From Streptomyces sp. NBC_00286 (GTDB lineage: Bacteria; Actinomycetota; Actinomycetes; Streptomycetales; Streptomycetaceae): a DNA stretch of 64,000 nucleotides. The notes beneath the pieces are model-generated. The model searched no databases. It was given only the letters and a program-made list of their open reading frames with translations, and was not told the origin of the DNA. The stretch lies in contig NZ_CP108054.1 of the NCBI RefSeq assembly GCF_036173125.1, positions 4,030,001 to 4,094,000 of the forward strand. The letters are read 5' to 3'. Both the position numbers and the translations under genes were made by a program. How positions within the stretch are numbered: position 1 is the stretch's first letter; every line of letters starts with the position of its first letter. Below, piece by piece: positions 34,443-44,605 of the stretch.

Positions 34443-37400
34443 CTACTCGTCTTCGAAGCCGTACTGCTCGAACTTCAACGTGCGCGCGTTCTCGGTGACG
34501 ACACGGACCTTGTCGTCCGGGTAGCCGTCCTTGCTATATGCCTCTATCTCCAGCCGGATCCGTACCTCTGCGCCGGGGACGGATCGCAGGTGCGGCAGGA
34601 TCTCCTCGACGAATTTCGCGAAGTCACGGCCGCTTCGCTCCGCATCCACCGGATATGAGCCGAAGAACCGGACGTTGCGAGTTAGCTCCTCTTCTGGGGG
34701 CGTCGGGGTCGCTGGCGGCGTGGAGATTTCGGCGGGGCCTACTTCACTGGAAGTACCGGCGTTATCCGAGCCAGACTCACTGGCCGCTTGTGTGGCGGCT
34801 CCCCGAGCTGCTGCCCTACGGGAGGCTTCGGCTAGGTCGCGTTGCCGCTGTTCGTTTGCCCGTTCAGGTGTGACCAGCAGCGTGGCATCGGTGGGCATGC
34901 CGAAGGAATCCTGCATGGGGAGGGAAAGGCCGACGTAGGTGCCGTTGGACTCGTCGTACCCCTCGGCGAGAGCAAAGCCCTCCGCCTCCCAGGTGATTCC
35001 CTCTGACAGCACGGACAAGACGCACTGGTCGAGCACAGACCTATCCCGAAGGCGCATCAGATATGGGTGCTTGCGGTAGTAGCCCCAGAGCGCGCCAAGC
35101 GAAATGTGCCCGGGCTCCCAGACTGCCCGCAAGTGTGAGTCCAGATCCCGGCGGAGGTTGGGAGCGCCGAAGACCGTGGTGAACAGCCCTTCGCGGACCA
35201 ATACTTTGGAGGCTCGCACGGCGAGCCGGTCCTCACTGCCCTCGCAGCGGATCGGGCTGAGCACATACTCCTTGTCACCACGGGGCTGCTCCGGCACGAT
35301 CAGCCAGGTGTACGTCCCCGAGATCCGGAGATTGACTGTCTCATCCGCTTGAGCACATCGACTCTCGGCCAAACTGGCCTGCTGCGCAGTGAGGTTCAGA
35401 CCAGCTTCTCCGCGCTGCGCGTATGCATCCTTCCAAGCGAGGTAGTCGCGCACGGCGTCGTCGAGTTCCTGGAGGCGCCGCTCGTCAGGAGCGAGGAACG
35501 CCAGCTGGTTCACATTCACACGCGTGGCAGTGCCGCGTTGCCTGAGGCATTTCTTGATGAAGTCCAGCGCCTTGGTGTCCTTCTGCCCCTTAGTGTGGAA
35601 GAACTTCGGGTGTAGGAGGACTAGGCGGGCTTCTTCGAGATCCGGTACGTCGATGCTGCCTTCTGGAGCGGTATGGACGCGCGCGAAGTCTCCTGATGGT
35701 TGCCTCTGTTTGCGGTTAAGGCGATCGGCGATCTCTGCCCACACTTCTTCGGGGCGCTCGCGCAGGGCTTCGGCATGGTCCTGAACGTGGCGGGTGATCG
35801 ACGCCTGGGTGCTGTAGTAATAGCGCCCACTCTCCGGATAGAAGAACGTGGTGCGCTGACTAAGCAAGTCCAGTGCAGAGCCAAAGTTCCCGATGGTGTC
35901 GCCCGGTACAGCTGTGCCTAGCCATACGTATTGTCGGTCGATTCCTTTGTGATCGCTTCGCAGCGTGGGCGCGGAGCCGAAATACACAGTGCGGGCGAGA
36001 CGGCGGGTGAGGCGCCGCTGGCCAAAGGTAGTGCGCTCCTCGTCGATCCTGACGGGCACGGAACTCTCTCCGTCGACGTCAGTGGAGATGATGACCTTCC
36101 ACTCATCGTCGAGGTACTGATTGAGCTCACTAACGACCTTTGCATTCTGGAGAGGAATCGAACCCGGCATGATGAGCGGTCCAGGATCGTTCGCCTCCCA
36201 CAGAGCATGGACGACGGTGCTCATCATGCGCAGCACACCTCGGGTGCGCTGGAACCGCTCCAGGGTCGACCAGTCTTTGTAGAGGCGGTCGAAGAGCTCG
36301 GGGTGTATCGGGTAGGCGGCCTTGATCCGGTCTTCGTAGGCCGGCTCGGAGCATTCGCGAGGGAACTCGCCATGCTTCGAACGGTAGAAGTCGACAAACT
36401 GCCGTGCCACGGCGGCGATTTCAGCCTTGCCGTCGGCGTCGGTCTCTTCGAAGAGCCGACGCCGGACGATCTCGAAGGATTCCCGGGCAGTGGCAGGCTG
36501 CCAGGGGTCGGCCACGCGCCCGACGACATTCCGCAGTCGTTTGAGGGCCGCTTGGCCGTGCAGACCGCCTGTCTCCAGATCGCTGGCTCCGGTCGAATCG
36601 GTGTCGCTGCCGTCTGCCTTATGAGACGCCGGAATGGAGACGACCAGCAGTGCGCCGGGTACAGCCTTAACTGATTCGGTCAGGGTCTGGGCGAATGTGA
36701 ACTGGCTGTCGAAGGTACCAGCGGGAAGGTCATCCCTTCCATACAACTCACGGGCGTAGGCGACCCATTCGTCGATCAGGATGAGGCAGGGACCGTAGTC
36801 GGCGATCAGTTCCTGCAAGGCCCGGCCGGGGTTGGTGCCGGCTTCGTCATCCTCCGCAATCCGGTCGTAGGCTTCCCGCCCGCCAAGCTGCCAGGCCAAC
36901 TCGCCCCAGAGGGTGTTGACGTGAGTGCCGTCGTCCTTGGTGTGTCCCTTGGCGGCGCTGAACCGATTGCCGACGAGCGTAACTCGCTTCACCGGGCCCA
37001 CGGAATCCCAGGCGACATCGGAGTCTGCGATCAGATCATGGAGTTCCTGTGGGAAGTCAGCGAGAGGGGTCCCGGACGCAAGGTGGTACAGCGCCAACAT
37101 AGAGTGGGTCTTGCCGCCACCGAAGTTGGTCTGGAGATTGATGACAGGGCTGGCGTTGGAGTTTCCGGAAAGGCGATTAGCCGCCCGGGTAAGCAGGTCA
37201 CGCAGGCCCGCCGTAAGGTAGGTGCGTTCAAAGAAGCGGACGGGATCGGTGTACTCTTCGCCCCCCTCGTTGCGCTTCACCCCATCCAGGTCGGCGGCAA
37301 ATTCTGCAGATGCGTAATTGCCGGATGCTACGTCTCGGTGCGGGCGCACCACTTCGCGCCAAGGCTTGATGCTCTGGCCCTTGACCATTCCAGGAACGCC

Positions 37401-37880
37401 CACCGCTGCGCGGGCCGACTCCTTCACTGCCTCGCGGGTCTCGGTCTCGTACATGGCCCGTATAAGGTTCTGCTTCTCCTTGCGGGCAGCGGCCGCCCGA
37501 TCGGTGTCACCGGCAGCGGTCAGCAATCGCTCAATCAGGTCCAGGACGTGGGCAGCATCCTCGGGGCTGTAACGCTCGTTGTGCGCCCACTTATTGCGAT
37601 GGTCTCGCAGGAGGGAGGCAATGGACTGCTCACCGCGGGAGAGCCTGTCCTTGAATCCGGCCCGCCACTCCTCGGTGATCACCTTGAGGAGCACGGCCGG
37701 GTCGGACTTCGAATAGACCCGATTCGTCCCGAATTTCTGATTGTCGCGAGCCTCGAGAACCTTGAGCCAATCGGCTCCCTCGGGTGTCGCAGCCGTCATG
37801 ATCTCGTTGACGAAGGGTTCCAGTCCCTGTGCCAACAGTTCGAATCCGCGATTGACACGGTCACGGTTGCTGGTTGCCAT
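34443..37880 (-). CDS. DUF499 AAA+ ATPase with N-terminal HEPN-like domain
   Basis: 1145 residues. Residues 1-125 form a helical domain with LLRDHRNKWAHNERYS; its R95-x4-H100 fits the RNase motif of HEPN domains, as in Swt1-type fusions. The DUF499 ATPase follows: Walker A TNFGGGKTHSML (253-260) and Walker B LILIDEWVAYARELY (about 366-372). The C-terminal half is long and carries a disordered Ser/Thr/Pro linker (about 1035-1080) before a final small domain (NVRFFGSYPVDAERSGRDF). DUF499 proteins (BrxC/PglY relatives) occur in BREX and other defence islands. Last gene of the five-gene operon, 69 bp after the methylase. Confidence 0.82.
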   Translation of the reverse strand: MATSNRDRVNRGFELLAQGLEPFVNEIMTAATPEGADWLKVLEARDNQKFGTNRVYSKSDPAVLLKVITEEWRAGFKDRLSRGEQSIASLLRDHRNKWAHNERYSPEDAAHVLDLIERLLTAAGDTDRAAAARKEKQNLIRAMYETETREAVKESARAAVGVPGMVKGQSIKPWREVVRPHRDVASGNYASAEFAADLDGVKRNEGGEEYTDPVRFFERTYLTAGLRDLLTRAANRLSGNSNASPVINLQTNFGGGKTHSMLALYHLASGTPLADFPQELHDLIADSDVAWDSVGPVKRVTLVGNRFSAAKGHTKDDGTHVNTLWGELAWQLGGREAYDRIAEDDEAGTNPGRALQELIADYGPCLILIDEWVAYARELYGRDDLPAGTFDSQFTFAQTLTESVKAVPGALLVVSIPASHKADGSDTDSTGASDLETGGLHGQAALKRLRNVVGRVADPWQPATARESFEIVRRRLFEETDADGKAEIAAVARQFVDFYRSKHGEFPRECSEPAYEDRIKAAYPIHPELFDRLYKDWSTLERFQRTRGVLRMMSTVVHALWEANDPGPLIMPGSIPLQNAKVVSELNQYLDDEWKVIISTDVDGESSVPVRIDEERTTFGQRRLTRRLARTVYFGSAPTLRSDHKGIDRQYVWLGTAVPGDTIGNFGSALDLLSQRTTFFYPESGRYYYSTQASITRHVQDHAEALRERPEEVWAEIADRLNRKQRQPSGDFARVHTAPEGSIDVPDLEEARLVLLHPKFFHTKGQKDTKALDFIKKCLRQRGTATRVNVNQLAFLAPDERRLQELDDAVRDYLAWKDAYAQRGEAGLNLTAQQASLAESRCAQADETVNLRISGTYTWLIVPEQPRGDKEYVLSPIRCEGSEDRLAVRASKVLVREGLFTTVFGAPNLRRDLDSHLRAVWEPGHISLGALWGYYRKHPYLMRLRDRSVLDQCVLSVLSEGITWEAEGFALAEGYDESNGTYVGLSLPMQDSFGMPTDATLLVTPERANEQRQRDLAEASRRAAARGAATQAASESGSDNAGTSSEVGPAEISTPPATPTPPEEELTRNVRFFGSYPVDAERSGRDFAKFVEEILPHLRSVPGAEVRIRLEIEAYSKDGYPDDKVRVVTENARTLKFEQYGFEDE

Positions 37881-37949
37881 CGTCTGTCCTCGTCCCCGTC
37901 TTCATCGTCTTGGTGATGGTGTCTATGGGTGGCTACGCGGCCACGGCAG

Positions 37950-40757
37950 TTATTCCTCGTCGAATGTGAACCCATCCTGGACGGGCGCGTGTGCCAAGGG
38001 TGCCTGCTTTCGCGCAGTGGCCGTCAGGTCCGACCAGGACTGTCCAAGTCCGTTGAAGAGGATCGCGTCCTGGACCAGACCACGCTTCTCGCAGATCGCG
38101 AAGAGCAGGTATGCCAGTTCCTGGGCGACGTCCATGTCGACGCGCGTGCGGGCCGTGGTCATGAGCTTGGCCGCTGTGTCGCCCCCTTCCTCGTCCAGCG
38201 CCTTGGCGAGGTGAAGGACCACCTCCCAAAGGCTGATGCGCTCGTTCGCCTCCGGGTGCCAATCGGAGGGCAACTCAGAGAAAGGAAGCAATTTTGCCTT
38301 GCCAGCGACGGCTCGGAAGATGCCGCCGCGCTGAACTCCCTCGACAGAGGTGTTGCGTCCTCGCGCAAGGTTGTCGGCGTCGCCGAAGGAACCCTCGCCC
38401 CAGCCGAAGTTTTTGAACCACTGAACGCAAAATCGAGTGTCTGAATCGAAGTCGCCTTCTTGCTCGGACAGAACTTCGTCCAGGATCTGATTGATCAGCG
38501 TGAGTGCAGTACGTACACGCATGGGTTGGCCATCGGATTCGAGTACCTGTGCATAGCGAGAGAAGACGGCCATGCCGGGCCCGATGGCGGCCTGCGCAAG
38601 GTCGACCGGGGCAATGGCGCCTTGCTGTAGTTCGCTGAGCTTCTGGGGCATCTCCTCTTTGAGGGCCGCAAGGAATGCCCGCCGAGTGATCGTGTCGGCA
38701 GTCTCCGGACGGGGGCGGCAGGCCAGGACAATTGACGAGGCTAGGGCATTACTCCCAACATTCCTCATTCGATTTCCGAGTTCCGTCCGCATCGGCCAAG
38801 TCCCTGTGACAGACCAGCCAGCCCAGAGCATGCCCTCGAGCAATGTTTCCCAGCCAGTAGACGCCTTTCCCGAGTCGTCTGACTCGGACTGCTTAAATGC
38901 ATAAAATACAGTTGTTGGAAGGTCTCGTGGGCCGCCCGCGCGGATCTGGGAGAATACCTGACGGAATCCATCCTCGAAAAAATCTTCCGCTTCCGCCGGA
39001 TTTTCATGCCTGAACGGATCGGCTACCAGCTCGTCAAACTTAGGCGTGAGGAGTGTGCTGGCGAGCCTCGGGAAGAACGGATATAGTGATCGCCTCAGCC
39101 AGATATAGAAAAAGTCCGACAGATCTGCATATCCGACATTGTCATAGTACGGGGGGTCGGTGGATACGAGGACACCAGAATAGTCGCGTGTGGAGGCGTT
39201 TGCCTGTCGGACCGATCCATGGCCGGCTGGCAGTGCGTCGAGCACTCGGCCAACCCATTCAAAGCTCTCAGCAATATTTCCGGACGAATTGCTGAAAAAA
39301 TTCCCCTCAGCGAAATCCCAGGCCATTGCAAGAGCCTGGCGCGAGAAGACCCCGCGTACTTGTTCTTTCGAGGCGCTGGAGTCCCACGTTGATACGGAAG
39401 AATGCCGATCCGTAATGCGCACTGTGGCTGCAGCCAAGTAGATAGCAATGGCATCGGCGTACGCTTCAGCGCCATCCCCTCCATCCTCGAGCCCATCCCC
39501 AGGGAGAAGCCCGGCTGAGATTGCATCCTTGAGCACTCGTTCGCGGGCTTCACGGACCAGGATGCTAAAAGTCGTGAGCGCAGTTAGCTGGCGATTGGTG
39601 AATAGGTCGGCGTGATGTGTCATTCCGTAGTTCGGAGTAGTCAAATAGCGCGGATTGTGAGGGATGTCCGTATCTGGAAAATCGGCTGGTCGTGGGATCC
39701 TGGCCGCTTGCTCGTGTTCGTCATCTGGAGGGAGATAGATTCGTCGCCTCTTCCCTTCTGCAGCGATCGCCATTAGTCGCTGGCCGATCCGACCGGCTTT
39801 CCCCTCCTCGCGCACATACGCCAACGGCGCAGTATCTCCGCAACCAGTGCACACTGCACCCGTACGCTGCACAGTGCCATCTGTGCCTTTCTTAGGGGCC
39901 AGCTTGAGGTCGTGACTAATCATGAAAGTGACACGCCCATCTTCGACTCGAGGGACGACGTACGCCTCCTTGTCCCTCTTCTTTCCTAGCCACCAGGACT
40001 TGACCAATGGCATCTGAATGCCACACGCAGGGTTCGGGCATCGGACGGTCCTCGCCCAGATCCAGGCGATGACGTTGGCTTCGCCTCCATCCTCAAGCTT
40101 GGCTTTCGGGTAGAGGTGACCGATCCGTTTCTGTGCTTCGCTGCACATCCACCTGCCGTAGCGACGCACGTCCTCTGACAGACCCGTGGCCTTCGGCCAC
40201 ATTCCCTCGGCTCGACTGTCCTTGCTCAGCTTTTCCTCGGCAGCGCCAGGAAACACGGGCGGCTGGTCAGCCCACTTTGAGGGAATCTCAATCAGGGCCT
40301 TGTTGATCAGTACTGGCACCGGATTGAGGTCTGATGCGTGAGCTTCCAGGCCCAGCCGCTGGGCTTCCAGCGGGATCGAGCCGCCACCCGCGAAGGGATC
40401 AAGAATCGGCGGTGGGTTGCCATCCGTGGACTTGAGGATCTCCTCATGGGCTAGGCGCAGCAGTGCCTGGTCTGTCGTGTTCTCCCAGACGACAAGGCGC
40501 TCAATGAGGCGGAACAGTCGTTGCCGCTCGGCGGCAACTGCTTCTTCTGACGGGAACTTGTCGGGGTGTGAGGAAGGATCGTCTACGAGCTGAGCGAAGA
40601 GCACGGCGCGGCACGCAGCGAGCGGACGGCGAGCCCACCACAGGTGGAGCGTAGACGGGTGCCCGTGCCGGATGGATTTCTCTCGCGCGGATTCGCGATT
40701 GATCACTTCCAGCGGCAGCGCAACCTCGATCAGTTTGCGCTTGGGTGTGGTCGTCAT
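37950..40757 (-). CDS. DUF1156 adenine-specific DNA methylase with zinc ribbon
   Basis: 935 residues. The N-terminus (KLIEVALPLEVINRESAREK...HLWWARRPLAACRAV) is the DUF1156 signature. SAM-binding motif I is DPFAGGGSIPLEAQRLG (120-127). An inserted zinc ribbon uses C240, C245, C303 and C306. The catalytic motif is STDPPYYDNVGYADLSDFFY (DPPY at 534-537), the N6-adenine type. The C-terminal third is helical. Both catalytic motifs are intact. It would mark self DNA, with the helicase and DUF499 ATPase as its likely partners. Parts (38.7-40.0 kb) are lower in GC than the chromosome, indicating transfer. Confidence 0.87.
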   Translation of the reverse strand: MTTTPKRKLIEVALPLEVINRESAREKSIRHGHPSTLHLWWARRPLAACRAVLFAQLVDDPSSHPDKFPSEEAVAAERQRLFRLIERLVVWENTTDQALLRLAHEEILKSTDGNPPPILDPFAGGGSIPLEAQRLGLEAHASDLNPVPVLINKALIEIPSKWADQPPVFPGAAEEKLSKDSRAEGMWPKATGLSEDVRRYGRWMCSEAQKRIGHLYPKAKLEDGGEANVIAWIWARTVRCPNPACGIQMPLVKSWWLGKKRDKEAYVVPRVEDGRVTFMISHDLKLAPKKGTDGTVQRTGAVCTGCGDTAPLAYVREEGKAGRIGQRLMAIAAEGKRRRIYLPPDDEHEQAARIPRPADFPDTDIPHNPRYLTTPNYGMTHHADLFTNRQLTALTTFSILVREARERVLKDAISAGLLPGDGLEDGGDGAEAYADAIAIYLAAATVRITDRHSSVSTWDSSASKEQVRGVFSRQALAMAWDFAEGNFFSNSSGNIAESFEWVGRVLDALPAGHGSVRQANASTRDYSGVLVSTDPPYYDNVGYADLSDFFYIWLRRSLYPFFPRLASTLLTPKFDELVADPFRHENPAEAEDFFEDGFRQVFSQIRAGGPRDLPTTVFYAFKQSESDDSGKASTGWETLLEGMLWAGWSVTGTWPMRTELGNRMRNVGSNALASSIVLACRPRPETADTITRRAFLAALKEEMPQKLSELQQGAIAPVDLAQAAIGPGMAVFSRYAQVLESDGQPMRVRTALTLINQILDEVLSEQEGDFDSDTRFCVQWFKNFGWGEGSFGDADNLARGRNTSVEGVQRGGIFRAVAGKAKLLPFSELPSDWHPEANERISLWEVVLHLAKALDEEGGDTAAKLMTTARTRVDMDVAQELAYLLFAICEKRGLVQDAILFNGLGQSWSDLTATARKQAPLAHAPVQDGFTFDEE

Positions 40758-40909
40758 GCAGGGCGCTCTTCTCTTCGGGCTAAGCGGGCGGTGCGGGGCG
40801 GCTGGAATCGCTTCGCGGAAGGATCAGCTCAGTCGTCCAGTATGGCCTGTACTGCTGACAAGCGTCCCACCTTCGACTTACCTCGCTTCTTCCCCAGCCG
40901 TGACGCAGA

Positions 40910-43900
40910 TCAATGAGGGTGTGTCCCCTGCTCCCACATGCGCTTCCAGTGGAAGACGAACTTGGTCACGTTGAAGTCGTCCGTGCTCGTCTCCCGGAAG
41001 GGGCGGGTCAAATACCGCACATCGTCGTGCTCCGGTCCATCGGGGGAGACCGAGACCAGAGCGAGGCGGTACTGATCGCCGACATTCTTGGCGTGCAGGA
41101 CCTCGTTGCGGGTGATCGTGAAGTCGTCGGCTCCGGCGATCCGGCCCTTGACCTCCAGGTGGACCACACCCTTCCCATCCGCAGTCCAGGATCGGAGGTC
41201 GAATCCCTTGTTGTTCGGCGGCATCTCCTCGGGCTGACGGCCAAGCCGTTGCTCCGCTTCGATCACCGTCATGATGGCCCGGCGCTCAACAGCAGCTGTA
41301 TCACGCGTGACGGCAGTGATCTCTGCCGAGTCCACGGGCCGACCGAGCAAGCGGTCGACGAGTCCTTGCGGCAGCACGAGCGCCCCGCCTGCAACATGGG
41401 GCGGACGCGGCAGAAGGCGTTCGTCAAGGTCCAACTCGAGCAGCCGCCGCTTCAAACGCTCTTCCAGATCGCTCGCGCGGCGCAGTGCGGTCTCGGGGCG
41501 CAGCTTCAACTTGCGCCCCTGACTCTGTGCGTCGAGGAGCTCGAGATGGCGGGCGTACCAGAAGTCGATCTCCTGGGTAAGGCGCTGCCTTACCTGTTCA
41601 CGGGTGCGCTGGATCTCGGGCAAGATCCGGCCCCGTACAGACTGGAGGTGCTCGTGGACGGCGTGGTCAGCGGCCCAAGCGATGGCCGTCTCCTCCAGCC
41701 CGTCGGCCAGCCACGACTGTGCAGCGAACCGGGCAGCTTCTTCGGCAACCGGATCCGCTTCCTCTGCCGCCGGGGGGTCATAGTCCAGGTAGGGGGCAGG
41801 GCCAGCCGGGACCGTCGAGCCGTCGGAGGTGAGCTCGACGAAGTCGAAGCGCTTGCTGACGACTCTCGGCCGGGGGCGGCCGTCGGTGATCTCCTGAGTT
41901 AGGGCGACGAGAAGGCGTGGCGTCTGGCCAGTGTCGGTGCGGTCGATGAGGACGCTTCCCGCTTTGAGTACAGCAGCGTGTCGCTCGACCGTGACATCGA
42001 CGACCGCGTCCATCAGCGGGTGCCCCGGCGCGAGCAAGGCCGCCTCTGCGCGGCCTCGTCTGCGTATCAGATCCCGGTCGAAGACGATTCGTTCGTACCG
42101 CCGCAGCACGGGGGCCGCGAGTCCATGGTTCGGCGAGCGGTTCAACAGCACTGCTGGGACGTTCGTGATCTCGAAGCGGCCGGCTTCCCGTTTTGCCAGC
42201 CGTCCGCCGAGCTCCGTGAAGGCAGCGCGGAAGAATGCCTCGACGTAGTGGGGTTGGAGTCGCCGGGCACGGGCTTCTTCCAGACGTAGCCGGGTCTCGG
42301 CTACTTCGGTTTCACCCAGCAGGTCACTGTGAAGGGCTCGCTCGGCCAGCAGCTCATCGAGCCCTTCGCCGACTGTGTGATCGATGACCTGATCCAAGCG
42401 GGCGCGGACCTCTGGCTGATCGCCGTAGCGGACGGCTTCCATGAGGAGGCGGTGCAGTGGCTGTTCCTCGAAGGCTTCGCCGAGCACGTCGAAGACCTGG
42501 CCACGGTAGGCCCGGCGCTGGTGTTCGATCTTGTCCAGGAGGCGCTGAAAGACGGCGCCCTCACGAGTGTCGGCGGCGACGAGATTCCACAGGTGGCACA
42601 CCTCGGTCTGGCCGATCCGATGGATGCGGCCGAAGCGCTGCTCGATCCGGTTCGGGTTCCACGGAAGGTCATAGTTGACCATCAGATGGGCGCGCTGGAG
42701 GTTGAGACCTTCGCCTGCTGCGTCGGTGGCCACGAGGACACGGACGTCGCGCTCCTGGGTAAACAGCTCCTGGACGCGGCGTCGCTCCTCCCGTCGTACG
42801 CCGCCGTGGATCAGCTGGACCGCTTCGTTCTGGCCAAGGAGGCTCCGGATGCGCTCAACGAGATAGTGGAGGGTGTCCCGGTGCTCGGTGAAGATGATGA
42901 TCTTGCGAGGATTGCCGTCCTGGTCGCGGATCTCGTCTCGGTCCTGCAGCAGGGTGCGAAGTTCGCTCCACTTGCGGTCAGTGCCAGAGAGCCGGACCCG
43001 GGAGGCTAGTTGGACAAGCTCACCGAGCTGGTTGATTTCCACCGTGAGCTCGGCGGCGGTTCGGGCTGCGGTGGCTGCGTCCAGGACTTCTTCCTCAAGC
43101 TCCTCGAGTTCTCTGCCGTCCAGATCGTCAAGACGCTCTTGCCAATCGCCATCGCCGTTCATGGCACTCAGGCGGCCGGTGAGGTCAGGATCTTCCGACC
43201 GACCGCGCCCGATCGGGCCCTCCAGCATGTCTCGATGACGACGAACCAGGCGTTCGCGGCGCCGTTCCAAAGACCGGAGAATCGCCTCGGGGCTCGAAGC
43301 CAGACGGCGCTGGAGAACAGTGAGGGCGAAGCCGACGGTGTTCCCTCGGCGCCCATCGCCAGCTGCCCGGAGCCTGTCCGCACGGTTCATTTCGTTGCGG
43401 ACGTACTGAGTGACGGCTTCGTACAGCTCATGCTCGGCAGGAGACAGCTCGTACGGCACGGTGTAGGCGCGGCGTTCGGGAAAGAGCGGTTTCCCCTCGA
43501 AGGTGAGGAGGCCCTCCTTTACCATGCGGCGCATCAGCCCACCCGTGTCGAGCGAGTGGACTCCCTCGCGGTACTTGCCCTCGAACCGATCGGAGTCGAG
43601 TAGAGCGAGGAAGAGCTGGAAGTCGTCTTCCTTGCCTGCGTGGGGGGTCGCGGTCATCAAAAGGAGATGGCGGGCGATACGGCCCAGCAGCTGGCCGAGC
43701 TGGTACCTCCGGGTCGCATTGAGTTTGTTGCCGAACCAGCGGGCGGACATGCGGTGGGCTTCATCCACGACCACCAGGTCCCAGTCAGTGTCGTGGAGTT
43801 GTTCCAGAAGTTCCTCCGACCGGGACAGCTGATCCATACGTGCGATGAGTCGAGGGTGATGCTCGAAGACGCTGCTGTCCGGAGTCGAGTCGACGAGGGG

Positions 43901-44515
43901 ACGTGTTAGCAGTTCAAACCGCAGGCCGAACTTGTCGAGCAGCTCGTCTTGCCACTGCTCGACCAGCGAGCCAGGTGCGATGATCAGGCAGCGTTCCAGA
44001 TCACCGCGAAGCAGCAGTTCCTTCACATACAGTCCGGCCATGATGGTCTTGCCGGCGCCGGGATCGTCCGCGAGCAGGAAGCGCAACGGTGTGCGGGGCA
44101 GCAGTTCTCCGTACACAGCGCGGATCTGGTGAGGCAGCGCCTCGAGGTCAGATGTGGTGACGGCGAGCATGGGGTCGAAGAGCCCCGCCATGCGGAGTCG
44201 CAGGGCCTCGGCTGCCAGGCGGAAGGCAGCAGGGGAACCCGTGAATCCGGTGCGGACGGCGGGCGCATGGAGGGTGAGGTTCGCCTCGTGCTCTCGATAG
44301 AGAAACACGCTACCGAAGCTGCCGGACTCGTCTCGGTAGACGACCTCCATCGCGCTGCTGCCGCGCCAATCCGCCCGTACCACGGTGGCCGGACCAGAAG
44401 CCGTCAAGCCACTGATGCGCGCGCCCGGAGTCAGCTCCTCCAGCCGTACCCCAACCGGATAGACGCCCGGGGCCACAGGCTGTGGTCTGCCATCGCCGAC
44501 CCCGTTGCTTGGCAT
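40910..44515 (-). CDS. SNF2-family helicase with C-terminal DUF3883 domain (DrmD-like)
   Basis: 1201 residues. Helicase lobe 1 has Walker A ADDPGAGKTIMAGL (150-157) and VVVDEAHRMS (DEAH 251-254). Lobe 2 has IIIFTEHRDTLHYL, VLVATDAAGEGLNLQ and the arginine-finger stretch QRFGRIHRIGQT. A long helical region follows. The C-terminal DUF3883 domain (about 1120-1180) carries GFDLRSW...VVHLEVKGR, an ExK arrangement like PD-(D/E)XK nucleases. This layout resembles DrmD of DISARM, but drmA, drmB and drmC are not present. It probably translocates on foreign DNA for the operon's methylase or nuclease. Confidence 0.85.
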   Translation of the reverse strand: MPSNGVGDGRPQPVAPGVYPVGVRLEELTPGARISGLTASGPATVVRADWRGSSAMEVVYRDESGSFGSVFLYREHEANLTLHAPAVRTGFTGSPAAFRLAAEALRLRMAGLFDPMLAVTTSDLEALPHQIRAVYGELLPRTPLRFLLADDPGAGKTIMAGLYVKELLLRGDLERCLIIAPGSLVEQWQDELLDKFGLRFELLTRPLVDSTPDSSVFEHHPRLIARMDQLSRSEELLEQLHDTDWDLVVVDEAHRMSARWFGNKLNATRRYQLGQLLGRIARHLLLMTATPHAGKEDDFQLFLALLDSDRFEGKYREGVHSLDTGGLMRRMVKEGLLTFEGKPLFPERRAYTVPYELSPAEHELYEAVTQYVRNEMNRADRLRAAGDGRRGNTVGFALTVLQRRLASSPEAILRSLERRRERLVRRHRDMLEGPIGRGRSEDPDLTGRLSAMNGDGDWQERLDDLDGRELEELEEEVLDAATAARTAAELTVEINQLGELVQLASRVRLSGTDRKWSELRTLLQDRDEIRDQDGNPRKIIIFTEHRDTLHYLVERIRSLLGQNEAVQLIHGGVRREERRRVQELFTQERDVRVLVATDAAGEGLNLQRAHLMVNYDLPWNPNRIEQRFGRIHRIGQTEVCHLWNLVAADTREGAVFQRLLDKIEHQRRAYRGQVFDVLGEAFEEQPLHRLLMEAVRYGDQPEVRARLDQVIDHTVGEGLDELLAERALHSDLLGETEVAETRLRLEEARARRLQPHYVEAFFRAAFTELGGRLAKREAGRFEITNVPAVLLNRSPNHGLAAPVLRRYERIVFDRDLIRRRGRAEAALLAPGHPLMDAVVDVTVERHAAVLKAGSVLIDRTDTGQTPRLLVALTQEITDGRPRPRVVSKRFDFVELTSDGSTVPAGPAPYLDYDPPAAEEADPVAEEAARFAAQSWLADGLEETAIAWAADHAVHEHLQSVRGRILPEIQRTREQVRQRLTQEIDFWYARHLELLDAQSQGRKLKLRPETALRRASDLEERLKRRLLELDLDERLLPRPPHVAGGALVLPQGLVDRLLGRPVDSAEITAVTRDTAAVERRAIMTVIEAEQRLGRQPEEMPPNNKGFDLRSWTADGKGVVHLEVKGRIAGADDFTITRNEVLHAKNVGDQYRLALVSVSPDGPEHDDVRYLTRPFRETSTDDFNVTKFVFHWKRMWEQGTHPH

Positions 44516-44605
44516 ACAGCCTCCCTGCCAATACGACCGCGATCAACACTAATGCCTGCCGGACTCCGACAGTGAGGGCTGCAGGAATCGCGTGACTGAG
44601 GTTGC

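Noticed and set aside
36150..36170. tRNA T-arm-like sequence inside the DUF499 gene
   Set aside because: GGAATCGAACCC looks like a reverse T-arm, but no acceptor, D-arm or anticodon arm can be formed around it and it is good coding sequence.
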